A stretch of DNA of 64,000 nt from Bacteroides muris (ex Afrizal et al. 2022). Lineage in GTDB: Bacteria; Bacteroidota; Bacteroidia; Bacteroidales; Bacteroidaceae. Under the pieces are notes generated by a model. It was given only the letters and a program-made list of their open reading frames with translations, made no database searches and was not told the origin of the DNA. Where the stretch lies: contig NZ_SRYZ01000014.1 in NCBI RefSeq assembly GCF_004793475.1, positions 20,966 to 84,965 of the forward strand, in the 5' to 3' direction. A program made the translations under genes and the position numbers. This document shows, piece after piece, positions 8,101 through 14,402 of the stretch (positions within the stretch are counted from its first letter, which is position 1; every line of letters starts with the position of its first letter).

Positions 8101-9505
8101 GAAGATGCACTTTATTCCGTTCTTTGGAACGCTTGTTGAAGAACCAGAAAAATAGAGATACGAGAACAAAGCCTGCAATGACCAATGACAGCACAACATT
8201 CAGTTGTCCCGCCTCCTTTTCCAATGCCTGATAGCGGCTTTCCAGCTCTTTATCTTGGCGTGTATCTTCAAGGATATCCAGATAAATATTGCGGTTATAG
8301 TCTGATTTTTCTTTCATCCCGAGCCCTGCATACGAAACGCTCAACTGTTCACGAATACGTGAAATCCATTCAGGTACGGTCTTCAGTTTCTGCTCCATCC
8401 ATGCCTTCTCCGCACAAATCGTATCTCGGCGGTCAAATGCTTTCAGCCAGTCCAAACTATCGTGGCAGTCATAGAAAAGGCGGTGATGATCATTTACACA
8501 TTCCAGAGCAAGTTTTAAAGTATCAAGAGCTTCTGTATAGTGACTGTGGGCATTCAGGTATTTGCCGATGGACACGTATGCTCCCGCTATCTGGTACAAA
8601 TCCTTGTATTGGTTGAATTTTTGCAATGCCAATTGCCCCAGACGCATTGGCAATAGAGAGTCTACCGGTACTCCTAACCGTGTCAGAGCATGGGAACGGC
8701 GCTCTAGAAAAAACTCATAATTATCCGCCGAAGCCATCAGATTGGCAAGCCCCTGCACTCCGTTCCCTTCAAAGTAGAGATACCCCTTACGGGATGCCAA
8801 CCGCCACGTGATATATAGTTCGTCAAACTCGCACAGTCTCCGTTCATCCGGTGTCTCGCCCTCGCACAAGGCAGCAGAGCCTTTGATGTAATGATAATAC
8901 AATAATTGGTTGGTATCTGCCAACAGTTCCAGATTTTCGGTTGCTTCATTAATAGAAGCCATCGCTTCCGGACGTTGTTGCAGATAATAATAATAAACGG
9001 CAGAAACTATATAAAATTCAGAGCGGGCATAATTCAAGCGCATCAGTTCGTGTTTGTCCACAAAAAGATTGTCATCTTCTGCTATTCTCTTCATACGACG
9101 CAAAGCACTGTTGCGATAATCGTAAAACTCCTTGTTCAATGCTGTCCGCTGATAAATCTTCATCAAACCGATGTCGGCAATAAGGAGTTCCAGTTCATTC
9201 TTGGTCAGATTATAAACATCTGTATGAAACTTTTCGGCCTGCTCAAAATCCATACGCATGAAAGCACAAAAACCCAGATTATTGGACGCTTCCGCCTTGC
9301 CTTGTTTATAGAGGCTAACCTCTCGGTACGCCCTTGATGCCGCATGGCAGGATGAATCCAAGTTCTTGTAACGATAAGCATAAGCCACCTGGTTCAGAGA
9401 GTCGACAAGGCGTACTTCCTTCATGGGTGCCGTTCCCACACACGAAACCATTGTTGTACAAAGGCACAACAAACCCGCAAACCATATAGAAGAAAGCTGT
9501 TTCAT
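5159..9505 (-). CDS. Giant two-module sensor kinase-like protein (DUF5112/DUF5113 type)
   Basis: A 1448-residue membrane sensor. Module 1 has a lipoprotein-type signal (LLCLCTTMVSC), a helical TPR-like region to about 430, and a membrane segment at 434-457. It continues with a helical region holding a candidate phospho-His near 592 (NGIHPYIDRII) and an ATPase domain with N-box NTLAENARKYTP, DNGCGLS and GSGFGLMNCKGI. Module 2 begins with a second signal-like stretch (about 823-842, FVVLSLCMSSC). It then has a periplasm-type helical region, a membrane segment at about 997-1019, a GAF-like region, a candidate His near 1228 (IKHETIYYP) and a degenerate ATPase-like end. It looks like two sensor genes fused in frame. 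I recall DUF5112 and DUF5113 as the family names but could not check. A TAGCTTTG motif at 9517-9510 lies almost on the ATG, so a very short leader is possible. Confidence 0.8.
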   Translation of the reverse strand: MKQLSSIWFAGLLCLCTTMVSCVGTAPMKEVRLVDSLNQVAYAYRYKNLDSSCHAASRAYREVSLYKQGKAEASNNLGFCAFMRMDFEQAEKFHTDVYNLTKNELELLIADIGLMKIYQRTALNKEFYDYRNSALRRMKRIAEDDNLFVDKHELMRLNYARSEFYIVSAVYYYYLQQRPEAMASINEATENLELLADTNQLLYYHYIKGSAALCEGETPDERRLCEFDELYITWRLASRKGYLYFEGNGVQGLANLMASADNYEFFLERRSHALTRLGVPVDSLLPMRLGQLALQKFNQYKDLYQIAGAYVSIGKYLNAHSHYTEALDTLKLALECVNDHHRLFYDCHDSLDWLKAFDRRDTICAEKAWMEQKLKTVPEWISRIREQLSVSYAGLGMKEKSDYNRNIYLDILEDTRQDKELESRYQALEKEAGQLNVVLSLVIAGFVLVSLFFWFFNKRSKERNKVHLHRLQLMLDICQKITASIPADAQAEEEIVDSIRTAVCPELEKLFDVKDIHIENGELTFPRRMSKDEQAMVRVITPYIQWAIDNGMTSISLGDERRRLEKQRYIYEQHIAGNKRQNLIKKACMAIVNGIHPYIDRIINEVQKLIQKGFIKEERIKEEKYQYIDELVTTINEYNDILALWIKMKQGSLSLNIETFGLNELFDLIRKGSHTFEMKKQSLEVQPTDILVKADKALTLFMINTLAENARKYTPRGGVVKVYARQEENYVEISVEDNGCGLSPEDVARIVGEKVYDSKSIGMNDAPDKEELRKSKGSGFGLMNCKGIIEKYHKTNDLFKVCLFNVESGLGKGSRFYFRLPAGIRKPVSVLFVVLSLCMSSCRHTVEQPASGEVRPDSLALLAQNEYEALLDEASDYANEAYYCNVDGEYKLALQYIDSAMYCLNEHCRQYAPSTHRCMTLTGDGMPAELDWWNRMFNSDFHVILDIRNEAAVSFLALKQWDDYSYNNAAYTTLYKLLGEDQSLEEYCRQLERSTNNKMVGVLLAVILLFALLLGYYILYFRKRLINRWNLEQVLEINGKVFNASLLPASDTEEMLQREEDTLKEIPQQIVNSAFDAVNELLSIDRLSIAVYNETTHKLEYTSNPVEDVVMDEQPVWRKCMESCFERQVYISEKGIQALPLVVDAGNMCRCIGVLCLERREGTEQETDHLLLELIARYVSIVIFNAVVKLATKYRDIEVAQDEARRASWEDSLLHVQNMVLDNCLSTIKHETIYYPNKIKQLIGKLRSGRQTEVEERETVAAISELIEYYKGIFTILSSCASRQLEEVTFRRATISVPELMATAEKYFRKVYKGNKAHIDFRIQPLEGRITGDWNQLRFLLENLIDEACCITLDGTVCLTAQEEGEFIRFLFTDMRREKTREELNQLFYPDLSRMAAGEKGELYGTEYLVCKQIIRDHDEFAGRRGCRINAEPGRKGGFTIYFTLPKK

Positions 9506-9559
9506 AAAGCAAAGCTACGAATAAATCCGGGAAAGAAAAATATTTTTTATACAATAACT

Positions 9560-9592
9560 CTTGTTTTATGTAACGGGAAATTCATACCTTTG
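9560..9592 (+). promoter_or_regulatory. Promoter of prs
   Basis: CTTG (9560-9563), 21 nt, then TACCTTTG (9585-9592) fit the Bacteroides consensus. The predicted leader is about 30 nt before the ATG at 9630. Confidence 0.7.
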
Positions 9593-9629
9593 CACGCAAA
9601 TTAACAAATAGGTAACATCTATTACACAA

Positions 9630-10568
9630 ATGAGCGAAAAAGCACCCTTTATGGTATTCTCCGGAACAAATTCGAGATACCTTGCAGAGAAAATCTGCGC
9701 TAGCCTTGATTGCCCTCTGGGAAAGATGAACATCACCCATTTTGCAGACGGTGAGTTTGCAGTCTCTTATGAGGAATCTATCCGTGGCTCGCATGTATTC
9801 TTGGTTCAATCAACCTTCCCTAATTCTGACAATTTGATGGAACTTCTGCTGATGGTTGATGCTGCTAAAAGAGCATCGGCAAAAAGCGTTGTAGCCGTTA
9901 TCCCTTACTTCGGTTGGGCTCGTCAGGACAGAAAAGACAAGCCTCGCGTGTCCATTGGCGCCAAGCTAGTGGCCGACCTGCTATCTGTTGCAGGTATTGA
10001 CCGTCTGATTACAATGGATCTTCATGCAGACCAGATTCAGGGGTTCTTCAACATTCCGGTGGATCATTTGTATGCATCAGCCGTGTTCCTCCCCTATATT
10101 GAATCCTTGAAGCTTGAAGACTTGGTAATCGCCACCCCTGATGTCGGTGGTTCAAAACGCGCCAGCACATTCTCCAAATACCTCGGTGTCCCTCTGGTAT
10201 TATGCAACAAGACACGCGAAAAAGCAAACGTGGTTGCCACCATGCAGATTATCGGTGATGTAAAGGATAAGAATGTCGTATTGGTAGACGATATTGTAGA
10301 TACGGCAGGAACCATTACCAAAGCTGCCAACATCATGCTGGAAGCAGGAGCCAAATCCGTCCGTGCCATTGCCAGCCACTGTGTAATGTCCGACCCGGCT
10401 TCTTTCCGTGTACAAGAATCCGCACTGACCGAGATGGTATTCACCGACAGCATCCCCTACTCTAAGAAATGCGCCAAGGTTAAGCAGTTGAGCATTGCCG
10501 ACATGTTTGCCGAAACCATCAAGCGGGTGATGAACAATGAATCAATCAGTTCACAATACATTATCTAA
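9630..10568 (+). CDS. prs: Ribose-phosphate pyrophosphokinase (PRPP synthetase)
   Basis: Makes PRPP from ribose-5-phosphate and ATP in the cytosol, feeding purine, pyrimidine, NAD, His and Trp synthesis. The 312-residue length is normal for class I enzymes. Diagnostic parts are the early SGTNSRYLAEKI strand, HFADGEF, the catalytic-loop region YFGWARQDRK, DLHADQIQGFF, and the PRPP-binding VVLVDDIVDTAGT near residues 211-223. It is monocistronic: it has its own promoter and a strong palindromic terminator 22 nt after the stop. Confidence 0.97.
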   Translation: MSEKAPFMVFSGTNSRYLAEKICASLDCPLGKMNITHFADGEFAVSYEESIRGSHVFLVQSTFPNSDNLMELLLMVDAAKRASAKSVVAVIPYFGWARQDRKDKPRVSIGAKLVADLLSVAGIDRLITMDLHADQIQGFFNIPVDHLYASAVFLPYIESLKLEDLVIATPDVGGSKRASTFSKYLGVPLVLCNKTREKANVVATMQIIGDVKDKNVVLVDDIVDTAGTITKAANIMLEAGAKSVRAIASHCVMSDPASFRVQESALTEMVFTDSIPYSKKCAKVKQLSIADMFAETIKRVMNNESISSQYII

Positions 10569-10590
10569 ACGTGAAGCGTTTAGTATTGAA

Positions 10591-10664
10591 AATTGATAAT
10601 TAGAAATTAAAGGCTGCGCAGTTCGTCCGAACATTGCGCAGCCTTTAATTTCTAATTATCAATT
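10591..10664. terminator. 30-bp perfect palindromic bidirectional terminator (GGCTGCGC family)
   Basis: The arms 10591-10620 and 10635-10664 are perfect inverted copies with core AAAGGCTGCGCA / TGCGCAGCCTTT, separated by a 14-nt loop that itself holds GTTCG/CGAAC. AT-rich flanks supply T-runs on both strands. It serves the convergent prs and MORN genes. The same core recurs at 21368 and 58211. Confidence 0.9.
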
Positions 10665-10666
10665 CT

Positions 10667-11830
10667 TTAATTTTCCAATCTTCCCATCTTGTACGTTCCT
10701 TTCCGTATCACTTTCCCGTTCTTGTCCGTTTCCACAAACGGACCGTGTTTCTTGCCTTGTTTGAAGAAACCTTCATAACGGTTTCCGTTCTTGTCTTCCC
10801 GGATGCCGCTACCTTCTTCCATGCCGTTCACAAAACCGCCTTTGTATTTGGTTCCATCAGTCTGAATCAGGGTGCCCTGGCCGTTGAACTTGTTGTCTTT
10901 CCATTCACCTTCGTAAGAGTCACCTACATTCCATTTGTAAGTACCGTAACCGTCACGTTGGTTATCTTTCCAATTACCCTCGTAAACGGCGCCGCTTACC
11001 CACGTAAATGTACCGTGCCCTTCCTGCTTTCCATCCTTGAAACTACCTACATACTTGTTGCCGCCGGCATGGTAATAAATGCCCTCTCCGGTACGTTCAC
11101 CTTGAACATAAGAACCTTCATAACGGTCGCCTGTATGGAAAAAGTAAATACCTTTGCCATGTTGCATATCATCCTTCCAATCACCTACATATTTGTCGCC
11201 GTTGGCATATTCAAAAGTTCCTTTACCGTCCCGGACATCATTTTTCCACTCCCCGTCATATTTGGAGCCGTCATTCCAGGTCAGTGTTCCTTTGCCGTCT
11301 TTCTTGTCATTCTTCCATGAGCCTACATACTTGGAACCGTTCTTCCAGGTATATGTTCCCTGGCCTTCGCGCTTATCATTCACCCAGTCACCTTCATAAA
11401 TGTCTCCATTGTAATAGTACATGGCTCCTTTCCCGTGCTGGTAATCCTGGAACCACGTGCCGTCATAACGGTTGTTATTCATAAAATAGTAGATGCCCTT
11501 GCCATGCTGCTGGTCTTGAAACCATTGCCCCTCATACTTTTCACCGTCGGGAAACATATACGTACCGTAGCCTTCACGCTTGCCCTTCACATACTCGCCC
11601 TTGTAAACGTCACCGTTCTTAAAAACGGTCTTTCCCTTTCCATTGGGCTTGCGGCCTTTTATTTCGCCGGTATAGACAGCTCCGTTATCTTTGAACGTAT
11701 AGGTACCTATCTTTATTTCTGAAGAGAATGTGCTCTTCACTTTATCGAAAAAGCCGCTTTTTTTTTCCTGGGCAGTGGCTTCGCCTTGACATAAGAAAGC
11801 CAGAATGAGTGCAGTATATAGATATTTCAT
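10667..11830 (-). CDS. Secreted MORN-repeat protein
   Basis: 387 residues. The start is placed at 11830 because a signal peptide (MKYLYTALILAFLCQGEATA) begins there and the promoter motif lies just upstream. A longer open frame to 11953 would overlap the M16 gene. After a short linker come 14 back-to-back 23-residue MORN repeats of the form YxGxWxxxxxxGxGxxxxxxGxx, with no gaps. They should fold as one long beta-sheet strip. MORN proteins often bind membranes or act as scaffolds; for a periplasmic one this is inference. The last repeat is diverged (HGPFVETD). Confidence 0.88.
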   Translation of the reverse strand: MKYLYTALILAFLCQGEATAQEKKSGFFDKVKSTFSSEIKIGTYTFKDNGAVYTGEIKGRKPNGKGKTVFKNGDVYKGEYVKGKREGYGTYMFPDGEKYEGQWFQDQQHGKGIYYFMNNNRYDGTWFQDYQHGKGAMYYYNGDIYEGDWVNDKREGQGTYTWKNGSKYVGSWKNDKKDGKGTLTWNDGSKYDGEWKNDVRDGKGTFEYANGDKYVGDWKDDMQHGKGIYFFHTGDRYEGSYVQGERTGEGIYYHAGGNKYVGSFKDGKQEGHGTFTWVSGAVYEGNWKDNQRDGYGTYKWNVGDSYEGEWKDNKFNGQGTLIQTDGTKYKGGFVNGMEEGSGIREDKNGNRYEGFFKQGKKHGPFVETDKNGKVIRKGTYKMGRLEN

Positions 11831-11858
11831 TAATTGATAATTGATAGTTGATAATTGA

Positions 11859-11866
11859 CAAAGGTA
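11859..11866 (-). promoter_or_regulatory. -7 element upstream of MORN gene
   Basis: TACCTTTG on the minus strand, about 30 nt before the ATG at 11830. The leader between them is a run of AATTATCAA-type near-repeats without a Shine-Dalgarno. Its position after the M16 stop implies independent transcription of the MORN gene. Confidence 0.65.
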
Positions 11867-11904
11867 AGATTTATCCGGTAAAATGATGCGATAACTCCTG
11901 CTTT

Positions 11905-13194
11905 TTATGACATTTTTTTGCCACACACTATTTCTTTTAATTTCTCTTTGCATAAATGACGCCCTGCAAGTTCACGGATTTCTTGCGGGGTAACCTCCTT
12001 GACAGCATCCAGTGCTTTAGCAAAGTAAGTATCCTGCAAGCCAGATACCTGCACAAAAATCCAGGCATCTGCCAGCGAGAATGCAGACTCATAACTGCGG
12101 CACATGTCGCCCAACATATAGTTCCTCACCATGGAAAGTTCTTCATCGGAAACCAGCTCGTTCTGAAGGCGGTCTATTTCATGATAAACCTCACAGATAA
12201 GAGGCTCCACAAATTTGTTGGCAGTTTCAGCACTGACCGCCAACACTCCCTGTCCCGGATAGGGCATGATGGCCGCGGAGATACTGTATGTGTATCCTTT
12301 ATTTTCCCGAATATTGGACATCAGGCGACTGCCAAAATAGCCCCCGAACAGTGTGACCAGCACGCGGGCCTTCAAGTAGTCCGGATGATTACGGTCCAGG
12401 GAAAGCATGCCCATACGGACGGCACTCTGCAGACCGTCCGGACGTTCGATGAAAATGCGTTTTCCAGAAGCAGTAACCGGCTGGAATTCTTTCTTCTCCG
12501 GTTTTCGGAGGTCTGTACCGAAAGCCTCGCAACCAAACAAGGACTCTATCCGGCAGATGCAATCGTCGGTTACCTTGCCTGAAAGGTAGATGCTGCAATT
12601 ATTGGAATGATAGTAACGGTCATAAAACTCGCGTAGCACTGCAGGGGTGATGCGCCGATAATCCTCCTCCTGCACCAGACGTCCACCGGGATGCTGCCCG
12701 CCGTACAGAGCCTTCACCAATCCGCGGTGTGCCAGAAAATCCACCTTGGAAGAGTTGACAAGAAACTGCTGGATATTGTTGTCCACAATCACTCCCAGCT
12801 CTTGCTCGGGAAATACCGGTTCTTTGACGATGGACTCCAATATGTCAAGCGTTTGGGGAAGGTATTTATTCAGAGAATAAAGGGTGACATAGGCATATTC
12901 GGATGCGTTGGACAGTTCCAGCCAGGCTCCATAATAATCCAGCTTTTCCGCTATCTCAACGGCATCGTAACGTCGGGTTCCCTCGCGAAGCATGCGATTC
13001 GTAAACAACGCCTGCAATGGCTGTTTCTGTTGCCATCGGCCGCCTGCCATGAGAAGATCGATACGTGTCACTTCATTGTCACCGGCATTGAGCACGCTCA
13101 AAGGCACGCCATTAGGCAACTTGATACGCTCCGGTCTTTGCACTGCCAGTTGTTCCGGTTCAAGAATCCGGGGTTGGTCACTTCGGTTCAGCAT
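11905..13194 (-). CDS. M16-family (insulinase-like) protein lacking the zinc site
   Basis: A 429-residue protein with M16 peptidase architecture: an N-terminal lobe starting KLPNGVPLSVLNAGDNEV and a C-terminal lobe with the conserved NKGYTYSISA element near 300. The HxxEH zinc motif expected after GGRWQ is replaced by PLQALFTNRM, so no metal-binding His/Glu/His set remains. It is therefore probably a non-catalytic subunit, like the alpha-type partners of M16B pairs. No catalytic partner is adjacent and no signal peptide is visible. The gene lies 15 nt after kdsB in the PBP1a-kdsB cluster. Confidence 0.85.
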   Translation of the reverse strand: MLNRSDQPRILEPEQLAVQRPERIKLPNGVPLSVLNAGDNEVTRIDLLMAGGRWQQKQPLQALFTNRMLREGTRRYDAVEIAEKLDYYGAWLELSNASEYAYVTLYSLNKYLPQTLDILESIVKEPVFPEQELGVIVDNNIQQFLVNSSKVDFLAHRGLVKALYGGQHPGGRLVQEEDYRRITPAVLREFYDRYYHSNNCSIYLSGKVTDDCICRIESLFGCEAFGTDLRKPEKKEFQPVTASGKRIFIERPDGLQSAVRMGMLSLDRNHPDYLKARVLVTLFGGYFGSRLMSNIRENKGYTYSISAAIMPYPGQGVLAVSAETANKFVEPLICEVYHEIDRLQNELVSDEELSMVRNYMLGDMCRSYESAFSLADAWIFVQVSGLQDTYFAKALDAVKEVTPQEIRELAGRHLCKEKLKEIVCGKKMS

Positions 13195-13209
13195 GGGCTT
13201 CCAATGAGT

Positions 13210-13965
13210 TTACAGCCCACGGCTTTTAAGAAATTCTTCTGCGCGTTCCAAATCCTGGGGAGTATCTATGCCGATAGTTTCCACATCCGTGATACCTGCC
13301 TTGACAGTGTATCCGTTTTCCAGCCAACGAAGCTGTTCCAATGATTCGGCAACCTCGAGAGATGACTGCGGAAGAGCAGTTATCTCTTTCAGTACCTCAA
13401 CGCGATAGGCATATAGGCCAATATGCTTATAATAAGTATGGTTCTTCAGCCAGTCCTCCTTCGCCGCATTGCGCTGGTGGGGGATGATAGAACGGCTGAA
13501 ATAGAGGGCATTCATGTTTTTGTCGAGCACGACCTTCGGAGAGTTCACGTTTTCCAGTGCCTCGAAACCATTATCAACCGTAAAAGGTTTCACCAGAGTG
13601 GCTATCTGGGTGGCCGGGACGTCGAAACATGCCTTGACGGCTTGTAATTGCGAAGGCTGGATGAAAGGTTCATCCCCTTGAATATTCACCACGACATCAA
13701 ACAGTCCTCCTATTTTCGCACAAGCTTCCCGACAGCGGTCAGTGCCGCTTTTGTGTTCGGTGGAAGTCATAACCACCTTTCCGCCGAATGCCCTGACTGC
13801 GGCTTCAATACGCTCATCGTCCGTAGCCACGTATGCATCGTCCAAGACCCCTGCCACTTGCTCGTATACCCGCTGTATCACGGTTTTTCCGCCCAACACC
13901 GCCAATGGTTTGGCTGGAAAACGCGTAGACGCGTAACGGGCAGGTATGATTCCTAAAAATTTCAT
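13210..13965 (-). CDS. kdsB: CMP-KDO synthetase (3-deoxy-manno-octulosonate cytidylyltransferase)
   Basis: Activates KDO with CTP to give CMP-KDO for the inner core of lipopolysaccharide, in the cytosol. The 251-residue protein opens with the nucleotide-binding IIPARYASTRFPAKPL and contains VVNIQGDEPF near residue 96 and the late DVETIGIDTPQDLERA. All are typical and full length. It is followed 15 nt later by the M16 gene and preceded by the HPPK-like gene 58 nt upstream. Confidence 0.97.
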   Translation of the reverse strand: MKFLGIIPARYASTRFPAKPLAVLGGKTVIQRVYEQVAGVLDDAYVATDDERIEAAVRAFGGKVVMTSTEHKSGTDRCREACAKIGGLFDVVVNIQGDEPFIQPSQLQAVKACFDVPATQIATLVKPFTVDNGFEALENVNSPKVVLDKNMNALYFSRSIIPHQRNAAKEDWLKNHTYYKHIGLYAYRVEVLKEITALPQSSLEVAESLEQLRWLENGYTVKAGITDVETIGIDTPQDLERAEEFLKSRGL

Positions 13966-14023
13966 TTCTAATCTTCGTCTTTTAATCTCCTCGTTCCCTT
14001 AAGGGGAGGGAGAGTGGTATTTA

Positions 14024-14389
14024 TCATAACAGTTGCTTCAATCCTCGCAGGATATAACCACGTTTCAGCTCTTTCGGCTTATAGACCGTCTCGTCACAAG
14101 ACAACAAGTCTATATCCAGCCGTACAATTTCCCGCTCCTTCTCTTCGGGTTTCCTTCCGGCTTCCCGTTCGATGGTTTTCAGGCAGACAGTGATTTCCTC
14201 TGCCGGATTATCAGAAACAAAGCGTGCCACCTGGTTGGAGAACAGATTCGGACGGTGAAAGAACAGAGGTTCCGTCTCCTCCTCTTCCGAGAAACGTATT
14301 CCGGGAAAAAGTTCCGTCAAGCGTCTGCGTGCCAGCTCCATGTTCTCCCTCCGCTGCTCGTTGCTCCCGATACTAATCGTATAATCCAT
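14024..14389 (-). CDS. folK: Short HPPK-like protein (6-hydroxymethyl-dihydropterin pyrophosphokinase family)
   Basis: HPPK transfers pyrophosphate from ATP to hydroxymethyl-dihydropterin in folate synthesis. The 121-residue product shows the IGSNEQRRENM start, the ETEPLFF and FSNQVARF core, and the metal-binding pair in RLDIDLLSCDE (about D92 and D94). It is shorter than the roughly 160-residue enzyme. It lacks the W-G-P-R segment before the Asp pair, and the usual HP-x-RxF-x-L-x-P end is KPKELKRGYILRGL. Activity is therefore likely but not certain. It starts 13 nt after the PBP1a stop. Confidence 0.7.
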   Translation of the reverse strand: MDYTISIGSNEQRRENMELARRRLTELFPGIRFSEEEETEPLFFHRPNLFSNQVARFVSDNPAEEITVCLKTIEREAGRKPEEKEREIVRLDIDLLSCDETVYKPKELKRGYILRGLKQLL

Positions 14390-14402
14390 TCTCGATTCTC
14401 AA

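Noticed and set aside
5454..9337. Many plus-strand frames opposite the giant sensor kinase
   Set aside because: They are antisense shadows of a well-supported coding sequence.
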